From the NCBI RefSeq assembly GCF_048268305.1, contig NZ_JBLWVT010000006.1, positions 248,001 to 312,000 on the forward strand: a stretch of DNA of 64,000 bases. Reading direction: 5' to 3'. This document shows positions 25,807 through 34,552 of this stretch, one piece after another. Position numbers and translations under genes: made by a program. A model generated the notes under the pieces. That model did no database searches, had not been told where the DNA came from, and saw only the letters and a list, made by a program, of their open reading frames with translations. Positions within the stretch are counted from its first letter, which is position 1; the number at the start of each line of letters is the position of its first letter. Source of the stretch: Pseudodonghicola sp048268305 (GTDB lineage Bacteria > Pseudomonadota > Alphaproteobacteria > Rhodobacterales > Rhodobacteraceae).

Positions 25807-26598
25807 ATGAAACGCCTTGCCCTCGCCTGCCTTCTGACCCTGCTGCCCGCCGCCCTGGGCGCCGCGCCTTGCGGCAATTCCGGCGCCGGCTTCACCGCCT
25901 GGAAGACCGCTTTCGCGACCGAGGCGCGCCGCGCCGGGGTGGGCGCGCGCGGCCTGCAGGCGCTGGCACAGGCCGGCTATGCCAGCCGCACCATCGCCGC
26001 AGACCGCAACCAGAAGAGCTTTCGCTACAGCCTGGAGAAATTCATGGAGCTGCGCGGCGCCAATGCCATCGTCGCCGAGGGACGCAAGCGCAAGGCGCGC
26101 AACCCGGCCTTCTATGCGGCGCTGGAACGGACCTATGGCGTGCCCGCCGGGGTGCTGATCACCCTCCACGGCATGGAAACCGGTTTCGGGCGCTTCATGG
26201 GCGACAGCCCGGTGGTCTCGGCGATCACCACGCTCGCCTATGATTGCCGGCGATCCGATTTCTTCACCCCGCATGCAATTGCCGCGCTGACCCTGGTTGA
26301 CCGGGGCGAGATCACCGCCGCCACCCTGGGCGCCCGGCATGGTGAACTGGGACATACCCAGTTCCTGCCCGGAAATGCGCTGGCCTATGGGGTGGACGGC
26401 AATGGCGACGGACGGATCGACTTTTATGACATCTCCGACGCGCTGGCCTCGACCGCGAATTTCCTGCGCCAGAAGGGGTGGCAGCCCGGCCGCGGCTATC
26501 AGCCGGGAGAGCCCAATTTCGCGGTGATCGGCCAGTGGAACGCGGCCAGCGTCTATCAGCAGGCAATCGCCCTGATGGCGGCGCGGATTGATGGCTGA
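25807..26598 (+). CDS. Lytic murein transglycosylase, MltB family
   Basis: A 263-residue exported protein with a signal peptide (MKRLALACLLTLLPAALGAA, cut after about residue 20). The SLT_2/MltB domain follows, cleaving peptidoglycan glycan strands to form 1,6-anhydro ends. The catalytic glutamate is E124 in HGMETGFGRFMG. GHTQFLP and the DGNGDGRIDFYD calcium-binding-like loop (197-208) are usual for MltB. It has no lipobox cysteine, so the mature enzyme is probably periplasmic and soluble. It is shorter than E. coli MltB and lacks a peptidoglycan-binding domain. Confidence 0.92.
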   Translation: MKRLALACLLTLLPAALGAAPCGNSGAGFTAWKTAFATEARRAGVGARGLQALAQAGYASRTIAADRNQKSFRYSLEKFMELRGANAIVAEGRKRKARNPAFYAALERTYGVPAGVLITLHGMETGFGRFMGDSPVVSAITTLAYDCRRSDFFTPHAIAALTLVDRGEITAATLGARHGELGHTQFLPGNALAYGVDGNGDGRIDFYDISDALASTANFLRQKGWQPGRGYQPGEPNFAVIGQWNAASVYQQAIALMAARIDG

Positions 26599-26787
26599 GG
26601 CCACAGTTTCGCCACATTCCCCGCAGTGCAACCACAGGTTTACCCGGCGTTTTCAGGCCTGCCTCACAGCGGTTCCAGCCCGGTCCCTTCGCGCCGCTGC
26701 CCCGGACTCCTCCGGTTTCGGACATATTTCCTCCGCAATTCCCCAATAATTTTACTAAAGAAGCGAAGACAACGGAGGTCTCCCGCT

Positions 26788-27666
26788 GTGCAACAGAACT
26801 GCCGGTATCACGGCGGATTGGTCTTTTTCGAAGCCCCCGATGGCGCGCTGGATCGACTGAGCCAGATCGCCGCGGCGACTTTCGGAGACTACCGCCAGCC
26901 GGTTGAACGGCAAAGCCGGCTGCCCGACGGCCGGCTGCGGATCGTGACCGCCGGCTATGGGTTGACGCTGCGCCTCGACCCGCAGCCCTATGCCGGCGCC
27001 CTGGTCCACCCCAGCCCCGAGTTGCAGGCGCTGATCCACAAGGTGGCGCTGAAACGGATAACGCTTGAGCTTTGCCCGGTCTCGGGGACAGGCGAGGATG
27101 TCGAGATCTCGGAACAGCTGCTGGTGATGATGCTCTATCGCATGTGCGAGACCTATCCGGCGCATCAGATCGAATGGATGGATCCCGAGATCCAGGTGGG
27201 CGTCGAGGATTTCCTCGGCGTCTTCGCCTCTGCCTGGCCGCGTCGGGTCGCGGCGCGCCGGTTGCGCTATAGCCCCAAGGCGCAGCTTTTCGAACCGGTG
27301 GACAAGATGGCCGGCAACCTGTCGCAGCAGGCCGAGACGTTGCAGAACCAGCTCCTCGCCAGTGTCGAGGACGGCCTGCCGCCGCTGAGCCCCGAAGAGG
27401 CGCTGGCGATGGCCTTTCGCGCCGGGCCGGGCGTGGCGATCGGACGGCCACCGCAACCCACCGAAGTTCAGCGGCTGGCGGCCTGGGGGCTGACGGCGCT
27501 CCTGGTCTTCGTGTCGCTGCCGGTGGCGGCCGGGCTGGCGATCCTCAACCTGCTCCGGGGAGAGGATGTTCGGCTGACCTCCCAGGTCGCGGCCCTGACC
27601 GCCGGCTGCATCTCGCTGACCAGCTCGGGCCTGCTGGCCGACGTCGTCTCCCGCCTGCCGGGGTGA
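26788..27666 (+). CDS. Uncharacterised protein with a C-terminal membrane segment
   Basis: I do not recognise a named family. Starting at the GTG at 26788, preceded by ACGGAGG, gives 292 residues; a longer frame from 26626 has no good start signal. The N-terminal part (RYHGGLVFFEAPDGALDRLSQ) and the middle (MMLYRMCETYPAHQIEWMDP) look soluble. A hydrophobic stretch at about 230-258 (WGLTALLVFVSLPVAAGLAIL) looks like one membrane segment, and a second apolar stretch lies near the end. Codon use matches the neighbours. Probable inner-membrane protein anchored near its C-terminus; function unknown. Confidence 0.7.
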   Translation: MQQNCRYHGGLVFFEAPDGALDRLSQIAAATFGDYRQPVERQSRLPDGRLRIVTAGYGLTLRLDPQPYAGALVHPSPELQALIHKVALKRITLELCPVSGTGEDVEISEQLLVMMLYRMCETYPAHQIEWMDPEIQVGVEDFLGVFASAWPRRVAARRLRYSPKAQLFEPVDKMAGNLSQQAETLQNQLLASVEDGLPPLSPEEALAMAFRAGPGVAIGRPPQPTEVQRLAAWGLTALLVFVSLPVAAGLAILNLLRGEDVRLTSQVAALTAGCISLTSSGLLADVVSRLPG

Positions 27667-27678
27667 TGCCTCAGCGCC

Positions 27679-28449
27679 TCAGTCGGCGATCGGCTGCGGC
27701 CAAGTCTCGGGCGGCATATCGGCGCGGGCGACGACAAAGGTATGCACGCTGAACACCACCGCCCGGGTTTCCGGCAACCGCCGCACGGTCTGACGCTCGC
27801 TGCGGAAATAGCCATTCCCCGGCGCCGTCCGATGCGGTCGGCGATCGCGCTCCAGCCGCGGCTGGAACAATTCGGGATCATTGTACCAAAGAGCGTTGAA
27901 CCGCCAAAGCGGCCGATCCACCTGGACCCCGTCGAACAAACGCTGCACCCGGGCGGCGATATTGTCGTCGTAATCCGGCACCGGCACGTGAATGCGCGTC
28001 AGTGGCGTCATGAACTTTTCAGCCAATGTCCAGCTCGCCGGAAAGCACAGGACCGCCGCGGTCAACACATGTTCGTCACAGCCTTCGGGGCGTTGCAGGA
28101 TCAGGAAATCCTCCTGCGCCAACCGCCCGATGGTCCCCATCGGATCGTCGCGGTCGATCGGCACCACCACCGCATCCGGACGGGTGACAGTCTCCGCGCC
28201 GGCCCCGGCCTCGGGATAGGCGGTCGCCAACAGCAGCTCCAGCAGCTCCAGCGCCGCGGCCCGGGCGCCGTCGTCCAGCACGATCACCGCCTCGCGCCGT
28301 GTCGCCACCAATTCATCCCGCCGCGCCATCTGGCCGGCAAAGGCGTCATCCCGGATCAGCCATTCCGCCACCGGCAGCGGCTGGATGCCCGGCAGGCGGC
28401 GCAGGCTGGTGACGTCATAGGGAATTTTCTTCTGCAGAATCTCGCTCAT
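27679..28449 (-). CDS. DUF3445 / heme-dependent oxidative N-demethylase-like protein
   Basis: A 256-residue protein from the ATG at 28449. An in-frame ATG 15 codons upstream is less likely because the family opening (KIPYDVTSLRRLPGIQPLPVAEWLI) follows this one. It contains LQRPEGCDEHVLTAAVLCFPASW, LTRIHVPVPDYD and RSERQTVRRLPETRAVVFSVHTF, typical of DUF3445. That family includes the catalytic subunit of a heme-dependent oxidative demethylase acting on dimethylamine (known). No partner demethylase subunits are nearby, so the substrate is open. Confidence 0.75.
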   Translation of the reverse strand: MSEILQKKIPYDVTSLRRLPGIQPLPVAEWLIRDDAFAGQMARRDELVATRREAVIVLDDGARAAALELLELLLATAYPEAGAGAETVTRPDAVVVPIDRDDPMGTIGRLAQEDFLILQRPEGCDEHVLTAAVLCFPASWTLAEKFMTPLTRIHVPVPDYDDNIAARVQRLFDGVQVDRPLWRFNALWYNDPELFQPRLERDRRPHRTAPGNGYFRSERQTVRRLPETRAVVFSVHTFVVARADMPPETWPQPIAD

Positions 28450-28505
28450 ACCACCGCCATAGCAGCCCGACTCGGCGCTGTCGGCGAAAAACATGTCGCA
28501 CCGCC

Positions 28506-29396
28506 TCAGGGGGCGAGAAAAATCCGCCCCAAAAGACCGTGGTGATCAGAGCCCAGGCGGCCAAGCACGGTGATGCGCCCCTCGCCGCCGGTGGCGAGGA
28601 TATGGTCGATCCCCACCCCCAGCCCGCCATGCGGAAGGGAGAAGGTCGCCGCCTCGCGGCCGATCCTCTGCGTGTCGCTCGCCCGGGCGATCCGGGCCAC
28701 GCCTTCGGACCAGGCGACATTGTTGAAATCGCCGCCGATCACCTTGGCGCCCGACATCTCGTGCAGCAGCGGCTCGATCAGGCCGATCTGTCCCGGCTGT
28801 GGAAACGGCCAGGGCCAGCGCAGATGGATCGAGATCGCCCAGATCATCCCCCAGGGCGCCTGCACCTGCATCGCCGCCAACCCCGGACCGCAGATCGCGC
28901 TGCCCGGCACCATCGGCCAGTGCGACAGCACCGCCGGCCCGCCGACCTCGCGATAATCACAGAAGTTCTGCGCCGGGAACTCCTCCCGCAGCGCCGTCAG
29001 CACCGCTTGATTGGGGCGCGAGACCTCCTGGACCGTGACCACATCCGGGCGGCGGGCGCGGATATCGGCGACCACCAGATCGGGTGTGGCGAGACGGAAC
29101 AGCAAATTCTTCTGATAGAGCACAACCTCATGCGCGCCGACCGAAGGCTCCACCTCCGGGCGCCAGAGCGCCCAGAATCGCGGCGCCACCACCGCCGCCA
29201 TCAACGCGACCAGCGGCAAAACGCCCCAGAGCGGCCGCCGCAGGAGCAGCAGCAGCAGGATCACCATCAGCGCCAGCGGCACCCGGAACACCGTCCAGGC
29301 ATCCAAGGCCGGATGCAGCGCGCCGCCATATCCCAAGACCACCGCCACCACACCGGCCCCCGCCAATGCCGTTCCGATCCCACGCAAGATCCGCAT
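28506..29396 (-). CDS. Endonuclease/exonuclease/phosphatase-family membrane protein
   Basis: A 296-residue protein with about three N-terminal hydrophobic segments within residues 5-75, followed by an EEP-fold domain facing outward. EEP motifs visible are VVTVQEVSRPN (catalytic Glu), GGDFNNVAW and the final GSDHHGLL in place of the usual SDH. Family members include phosphodiesterases and sphingomyelinase-like enzymes. This membrane-anchored group is common and mostly uncharacterised. It stands 57 bases upstream of, and in line with, the DUF3445 gene. Confidence 0.8.
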   Translation of the reverse strand: MRILRGIGTALAGAGVVAVVLGYGGALHPALDAWTVFRVPLALMVILLLLLLRRPLWGVLPLVALMAAVVAPRFWALWRPEVEPSVGAHEVVLYQKNLLFRLATPDLVVADIRARRPDVVTVQEVSRPNQAVLTALREEFPAQNFCDYREVGGPAVLSHWPMVPGSAICGPGLAAMQVQAPWGMIWAISIHLRWPWPFPQPGQIGLIEPLLHEMSGAKVIGGDFNNVAWSEGVARIARASDTQRIGREAATFSLPHGGLGVGIDHILATGGEGRITVLGRLGSDHHGLLGRIFLAP

Positions 29397-29480
29397 CCCG
29401 CCTGCTCCTTCCGCTCGCCAAGGGTTGATAACCCCGCCGTAAGTGCCCAGCCTTAGGGGAACCGACCGAAAGGACCGCCC

Positions 29481-30704
29481 ATGCCCTCAGAACGCATCAC
29501 CTTCCCCGGCCATACCGGCGCTGAGCTTGCCGCCCGGCTTGATCTGCCCGAGGGACCGCCGCTGGCCACTGCGCTTTTCGCGCATTGTTTTACCTGTTCC
29601 AAGGATATTCCCGCCGCCCGGCGGATTGCCGCGCGACTGGCGGCCATGGGCATCGCGGTGCTGCGCTTCGATTTCACCGGCCTCGGCCATTCCGCGGGCG
29701 AGTTCGCCAATGCCGGCTTCAGCTCGAACGTCGCGGATCTGAAGGCCGCCGCCGCTTACCTGGCCTCGCGCGGACTGGCGCCGCAGCTTCTGATCGGCCA
29801 TTCCCTGGGCGGGGCGGCGGCGATCCTCGCCGCGCCGGACCTGGCCTCGGTCACGGCGGTGGTGACGCTGGGGGCGCCATACGATCCCGAACACATCACC
29901 CATCTGATCCGCGACGCCCTGCCCGAAATTCGCCAAAAAGGCGAGGCAGAGGTTGAACTTGACGGGCGAAGCTTTCGCATCACCCGAAGCTTCATCGAGG
30001 ATATCCAGGCCAGCAAGCTTGACGCGGCGCTGCATCGGATGAAGGCGGCGCTCTTGGTCATGCATGCGCCGCTGGACGATGTGGTCGGCATCGACAACGC
30101 GACCCGGATCTTCCTCGCCAAGAAACATCCCAAGAGCTTCGTCACCCTCGATACCGCCGATCACATGATCAGCCGCCCCGAGGATGCCGAATATGCCGCC
30201 GAGGTGATCGCCGCCTGGTCGAGCCGCTATCTGGGTCTTCACGCCCCCGCCGCCCCGACGGGCACCCCCGAAGGGATCGTGCGGGTGACCGAGGCCGCCC
30301 CTGACGGCTTCCTGCAGGATGTGCAATCCGGCCCCGATCACCATCTGCTGGCCGACGAGCCGCTGTCGGTCGGGGGCAGCAACCGGGGCCTGTCGCCCTA
30401 TGGGCTGATCGCCGCCGGTCTCGGCGCCTGCACCTCGATGACGATCCGCATGTACGCCCGTCGCAAGGGCTGGCCACTCGCGGGCGTCAGCGTCGATATC
30501 TCCCATGCCAAGGTGCATGCCGAGGATGCCGCCAGCGGCCAGCCGGCGCAGATCGACCGCTTTACCCGGGTGCTGCGCCTGACCGGCGATCTGGACGAGG
30601 CCCAGCGCGCAAAGCTGGTCGAGATCGCCGACAAATGCCCGGTGCACCGCACCCTCACCCATGGCGCGGCGGTGGAGACCACCCTGGCCCCCGCCGAGGG
30701 CTGA
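29481..30704 (+). CDS. Alpha/beta hydrolase - OsmC fusion protein
   Basis: A 407-residue fusion. Residues about 1-250 form an alpha/beta hydrolase with the nucleophile elbow IGHSLGGAA and late acid/His elements (HAPLDDVVG, TADHMIS). Residues about 270-405 form an OsmC/Ohr domain with GLGACTSMTIRMYARRKGWPL and the resolving-cysteine motif KCPVHRTL. Both redox cysteines are present, so a peroxide-reducing OsmC activity is plausible. The ATG has GAAAGGA upstream. This domain pairing is a known recurrent architecture annotated as bifunctional; the hydrolase substrate is not known. Confidence 0.9.
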   Translation: MPSERITFPGHTGAELAARLDLPEGPPLATALFAHCFTCSKDIPAARRIAARLAAMGIAVLRFDFTGLGHSAGEFANAGFSSNVADLKAAAAYLASRGLAPQLLIGHSLGGAAAILAAPDLASVTAVVTLGAPYDPEHITHLIRDALPEIRQKGEAEVELDGRSFRITRSFIEDIQASKLDAALHRMKAALLVMHAPLDDVVGIDNATRIFLAKKHPKSFVTLDTADHMISRPEDAEYAAEVIAAWSSRYLGLHAPAAPTGTPEGIVRVTEAAPDGFLQDVQSGPDHHLLADEPLSVGGSNRGLSPYGLIAAGLGACTSMTIRMYARRKGWPLAGVSVDISHAKVHAEDAASGQPAQIDRFTRVLRLTGDLDEAQRAKLVEIADKCPVHRTLTHGAAVETTLAPAEG

Positions 30705-30775
30705 GAGCCCGGCCCCCTCTGCCCGGCGATGCCCCGCCGGGCAGAGGTGCTCACGCGCCGCCCCCTTCGACCTGG

Positions 30776-30826
30776 CGGCAAATATCCCGGGGGAGGCTCC
30801 GCAGGAGACGGGGGCAGAGCCCCCAT
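30776..30826 (+). repeat. Intergenic hairpin element, copy 2
   Basis: GGCAAATATCCCGGGGGAGG at 30777-30796 is followed by a perfect hairpin GGGGGC-AGA-GCCCCC at 30810-30824. It sits between the hydrolase-OsmC gene and purB. The CAAATA ... CGGGGG ... GGGGGCAGA..GCCCCC order matches copies at 38320 and 40358 and, on the other strand, 25646. Confidence 0.6.
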
Positions 30827-30909
30827 GGCCCAGCCTGCCGCTTGTCGCGGCGGCGCCATCGGTTTATGACGCGGCCATACCGTCCCCGCACGAAAAGGTC
30901 ACGCTGCCC

Positions 30910-32214
30910 ATGATCCCCCGCTATTCCCGCCCTGAAATGGTCGCCATCTGGTCGCCCGAGACCAAGTTCAAGATCTGGTACGAGATCGAGGCCCATGCCT
31001 GCGACGCCCAGGCCGCGCTGGGGGTGATCCCGAAGGAGAATGCCGAGGCGGTCTGGAAGGCCAAGGATGTCGCATTCGACGTCGCCCGCATCGACGAGAT
31101 CGAGGCGGTGACCAAGCACGATGTGATCGCCTTCCTGACCCATCTGGCCGAACATGTGGGGAGTGAAGAGGCCCGCTTCGTGCATCAGGGCATGACCTCT
31201 TCCGACGTGCTCGACACCACCCTGAACGTGCAGCTGGTGCGCGCCACCGACATCTTGCTGGCCGATCTCGACAAGGTGCTCGCCGCGCTCAAGACCCGCG
31301 CGCTCGAGCACAAATACACCGTGCGCGTCGGCCGCTCCCACGGCATCCATGCCGAGCCCACCACCATGGGGCTGACCTTCGCGCGCTTCTATGCCGAGAT
31401 GGACCGCAACAAGAACCGGCTGGAAAAGGCCAAATGGGAAATTGCCACCGGCGCCATCTCGGGCGCGGTCGGCACCTTCGCCAATATCGACCCGGCGGTC
31501 GAGGAACATGTCTGCGAGAAGATGGGGCTGCGCCCCGAGCCGATCTCGACCCAGGTGATCCCGCGCGACCGCCACGCGATGTTCTTCGCCACCCTCGGCG
31601 TCATCGCCTCCTCGATCGAGAACGTCGCCATCGAGATCCGCCACATGCAGCGCACCGAAGTGCTGGAAGGCGCCGAATTCTTCTCCATGGGGCAAAAGGG
31701 CTCCTCGGCGATGCCGCACAAGAAGAACCCGGTGCTGACCGAAAACCTCACCGGCCTCGCCCGCCTGGTGCGCATGGCGGTGATCCCGGCGATGGAGAAC
31801 GTGGCGCTCTGGCATGAACGCGACATCTCGCACTCCTCGGTCGAACGCGGCATCGGCCCGGATGCGACGATCACGCTCGACTTCGCGCTGAACCGGCTTG
31901 CGGGCGTGGTCGAGAAGATGTTGATTTTCCCCGACAACATGTTGGATAACATGAACAAGTTCCCGGGCCTCGTAATGTCGCAGCGGGTGCTTCTGGCGCT
32001 GACCCAGGCCGGCGTATCGCGCGAGGATGCCTATACGATGGTGCAGCGCAACGCGCTCAAGGTCTGGGAGGATCGCGTCGATTTCCGCGAACAGCTGCTG
32101 GCTGACAAGGATGTCGTCGCGGCCCTGGGCGTCGACGGGATCAACGCGAAGTTCGACATGGAATACCACACCAAGCACGTCGACACGATCTTCAAGCGCG
32201 TCTTCGGCGAATAA
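30910..32214 (+). CDS. purB: Adenylosuccinate lyase
   Basis: A 434-residue fumarase/aspartase-superfamily enzyme acting twice in purine synthesis: SAICAR to AICAR and adenylosuccinate to AMP. It opens MIPRYSRPEMVAIWSPETKF. It carries HQGMTSSDVLDT with catalytic His/Thr-Ser residues, GRSHGIHAEPTTMG, and the superfamily signature GSSAMPHKKNPVLTEN with its mobile catalytic Ser loop. The ATG at 30910 is chosen by homology; an open frame continues upstream through the repeat element but is not coding. A terminator follows. Confidence 0.97.
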   Translation: MIPRYSRPEMVAIWSPETKFKIWYEIEAHACDAQAALGVIPKENAEAVWKAKDVAFDVARIDEIEAVTKHDVIAFLTHLAEHVGSEEARFVHQGMTSSDVLDTTLNVQLVRATDILLADLDKVLAALKTRALEHKYTVRVGRSHGIHAEPTTMGLTFARFYAEMDRNKNRLEKAKWEIATGAISGAVGTFANIDPAVEEHVCEKMGLRPEPISTQVIPRDRHAMFFATLGVIASSIENVAIEIRHMQRTEVLEGAEFFSMGQKGSSAMPHKKNPVLTENLTGLARLVRMAVIPAMENVALWHERDISHSSVERGIGPDATITLDFALNRLAGVVEKMLIFPDNMLDNMNKFPGLVMSQRVLLALTQAGVSREDAYTMVQRNALKVWEDRVDFREQLLADKDVVAALGVDGINAKFDMEYHTKHVDTIFKRVFGE

Positions 32215-32237
32215 GCCAAGCCGGTCATCCGGCACGC

Positions 32238-32274
32238 AAACCGCGCCCCGGCCCCGCCCGGCGGCGCGGTTTTT
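32238..32274 (+). terminator. Rho-independent terminator of purB
   Basis: AAACCGCGCC at 32238-32247 pairs with GGCGCGGTTT at 32263-32272, and the T-run covers 32270-32274. It lies 23 bases after the purB stop. Confidence 0.9.
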
Positions 32275-32339
32275 CTTTGGGGACGGGCCAAGATGGGTTA
32301 CCTTAGGTCATGTGACCAGTTTCGACAGGAGTTTCCCAG

Positions 32340-32495
32340 ATGATGATCAAGACCGCACTTGCCAGCCTTGCGCTTTGTCTCCTCCCTGCGCTGTCTTTCG
32401 CAAGCTGTGCCGCCCATGAGCAGGCGCAAAGCTGCGCGGCGGGCACGACCTGGGACGCCGCCAAGTCGGCCTGCGTCCCGAAGGCCAACAGCTAG
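32340..32495 (+). CDS. Small secreted cysteine-containing protein
   Basis: A 51-residue protein too short for most gene callers. ATG at 32340 has AGGAG 8 bases upstream. A signal peptide (MMIKTALASLALCLLPALSFA) covers about the first 21 residues. The mature 30-residue peptide has cysteines in SCAAHEQAQSC and KSACVPKANS, including the pattern SC-x(2)-GTTWD-x(5)-C seen in small cysteine-rich exported proteins. Two disulfides are possible. Small genes like this after purB occur in related bacteria, in my recollection. Function unknown. Confidence 0.75.
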   Translation: MMIKTALASLALCLLPALSFASCAAHEQAQSCAAGTTWDAAKSACVPKANS

Positions 32496-32696
32496 GCCAT
32501 TTCGCCCTGCGTGCAGGCAGCCGGGACAGCGTCGCGCCCCGGAGGCGGTGGATTTGTGATCGCAGCATCTATTGTCTGATGGACAGGAGCGCGGCTTCCC
32601 GCCTATCACCTCAGGCATGATCGCCGTTTCGCCCCCTTCGGCCGCCTCGCGCGCGCCCTGCCGCCCTGCCCCGTCTCCGGCCAGAGCTGGCCTCGC

Positions 32697-33566
32697 ATGA
32701 CGCCCGCCGAGACGCTGCGCGTGCGCAACCGCGCCATCCTGCTGATGATCGGCGCAACGCTGTTTTTCTCGCTGATGGACGCCAGCGCCAAGGCGGTGGC
32801 GCCGCGGATCGGCGTGCTGGGCGGGCTCTGGGCACGCTACGCCGGGCAGATGATCTTCGTGCTGATCCTGGTGGCGCCTCGCGTCCACCTGGTGGCGCGA
32901 ACCCGCTACCCGGTGCAGCAGATCCTGCGCTCCTGCCTGCTGATGGGCGCGACGATCTTCTATTTCAGCGCCCTGAGCGTGCTGCCGCTGAACGCCGCGG
33001 CGCCGCTGATGAACACCAACCCGGTGCTGATCACCCTGGGCGCCGCCCTGTTTCTGGGCGAAAAGCTGGGGCCGCGCCGGATTGCCGGGATCGCCGCCGC
33101 GATGGTCGGCGCGATGATCATCATCCGCCCCGGCGGCGAGATCTTCAACATGTCCGCCCTGCTGCCGCTCGGCGCCGCCTGCTGCTATTCCGGCTACGCG
33201 TTGCTGACCCGCCGGCTTGGCCCCGACGAGGATCCCTGGACCTCGCTCTTCTACACCGGCGTGGTGGGAACGCTGGTCTTCAGCCTGCTGATCCCGTTTC
33301 ACTGGCAAACCCCGGACCTGACCGCCTGGATGCTGATCGGGGCGATCACCTGTTTCGGCACCTTCGGCCAGTTGTTGCTGATCCGCGCCTTTTCCTCGGG
33401 CGAGGCCGCCATGCTGGCGCCCTATGCCTATTGCGGGCTGATCTTCGCCACGATCTGGGGGGTGGTGCTGTTCGGAGAGCGGCCCGATATCTGGACGCTG
33501 TGCGGCACGCTTGTGATCGCCGGGGCCGGGCTCTATGTGTGGCATCGCGAAACCTATCGCAGCTAA
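32697..33566 (+). CDS. EamA/DMT-superfamily transporter
   Basis: A 289-residue inner-membrane protein with ten predicted helices arranged as two EamA repeats. The first starts at about residue 13 (ILLMIGATLFFSLMDASAKA), the second at about 155 (LLPLGAACCYSGYALLTRR). The conserved proline/glutamate end of each repeat is visible (LFLGEKLGPRRIAGIAAAMVGAMIII and VLFGERPDIWTLCGTLVIAGAG). Substrate cannot be predicted; relatives export metabolites. It is followed 21 bases later by the acyltransferase gene. Confidence 0.9.
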   Translation: MTPAETLRVRNRAILLMIGATLFFSLMDASAKAVAPRIGVLGGLWARYAGQMIFVLILVAPRVHLVARTRYPVQQILRSCLLMGATIFYFSALSVLPLNAAAPLMNTNPVLITLGAALFLGEKLGPRRIAGIAAAMVGAMIIIRPGGEIFNMSALLPLGAACCYSGYALLTRRLGPDEDPWTSLFYTGVVGTLVFSLLIPFHWQTPDLTAWMLIGAITCFGTFGQLLLIRAFSSGEAAMLAPYAYCGLIFATIWGVVLFGERPDIWTLCGTLVIAGAGLYVWHRETYRS

Positions 33567-33587
33567 CCAGACCGAAGCCGACCACAT

Positions 33588-34535
33588 ATGCCTGCAGATC
33601 CCTCGACCCTCACCGCCTCAGAGCGCGCGCAATACTACGTCTCGAACCTGTTTCTGCGCGGGGTGATCGGGGTTGTGCGGCTGATCCCCTATCGCTGGCG
33701 CATCCCGACGATGGGCTGGCTGGTCAGCCGGGTGGCGCCTTTGGTCGGCTGGACCAAGCGGATCCGCGACAACCTGAAGCTGGTCATGCCCGATCTGCCC
33801 GAGGCCGAGGTGGCGCGGCTGTGCCGGGCCGTGCCCGACAACGTGGGTCGGGCGGCGATGGAATTCTATTCCGGCCGGGCCTTTGCCGAACGCGCGCGCC
33901 GCGCGCCGCTCAAGGGCCCCGGTGTTCCCCTGTTCGAGGCCGCCCGCGCCGAGGGGCGGCCGGTGATCCTGATCACCGGGCATTTCGGCAATTACGACGC
34001 CGCCCGCGCCAATCTGATCGGCCGCGGCCACCCGCTGGGCGCGCTCTATCGCCGAATGGCCAACCCCTATTTCAACGACCATTACGTCAAGGCGATGCTC
34101 AGCGTCGGCACCCCGATGTTCGAACAGGGCCGCCGCGGCATGATGGAGATGGTGCGCTATCTCAAGGGCGGCGGCGTCATCGCCATCGTCAGCGACCTGC
34201 ATGCCCATGGCGGCGAGAATATCGACTTTTTCGGCGAACCCGCCGTCACCTCGCTGGTGCCGGCCGAGCTGGCGCTCAAGTACAACGCCGCGCTGATCCC
34301 GACCTATGCGATCCGCCGCCCCAACGGGCTGGATTTCGACATCGTGATGCACGATCCGATCCGCCACAGCGATCCGGTCACCATGATGCAGGCGGTCAAC
34401 GACGATCTGGAAACCTTGGTGCGCGACCATATGGAACAGTGGTTCTGGATCCACCGCCGCTGGAAGCCCTATCTGCCGGAACGCGCCGAACAGGCCGCCG
34501 CCGCCGCCGACGAGGCCGCCCAGCCCAAGGGCTGA
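33588..34535 (+). CDS. Lysophospholipid/lipid A acyltransferase (LpxL/HtrB family)
   Basis: A 315-residue membrane-associated acyltransferase. The family HX4D catalytic motif is present in ITGHFGNYDAAR. It is followed by LGALYRRMANPYFNDHY and GGVIAIVSDLHAHGG, and later LVPAELALKYNAALIPTYA. One hydrophobic N-terminal segment lies near residues 18-28. LpxL-type enzymes add secondary acyl chains to lipid A; close relatives can use other lipids. A 3' Ala-rich tail (EQAAAAADEAA) is not part of the domain. It converges on the DUF1223 gene with 17 bases between stops. Confidence 0.88.
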   Translation: MPADPSTLTASERAQYYVSNLFLRGVIGVVRLIPYRWRIPTMGWLVSRVAPLVGWTKRIRDNLKLVMPDLPEAEVARLCRAVPDNVGRAAMEFYSGRAFAERARRAPLKGPGVPLFEAARAEGRPVILITGHFGNYDAARANLIGRGHPLGALYRRMANPYFNDHYVKAMLSVGTPMFEQGRRGMMEMVRYLKGGGVIAIVSDLHAHGGENIDFFGEPAVTSLVPAELALKYNAALIPTYAIRRPNGLDFDIVMHDPIRHSDPVTMMQAVNDDLETLVRDHMEQWFWIHRRWKPYLPERAEQAAAAADEAAQPKG

Positions 34536-34552
34536 TCCATCCGCCCCGATCG

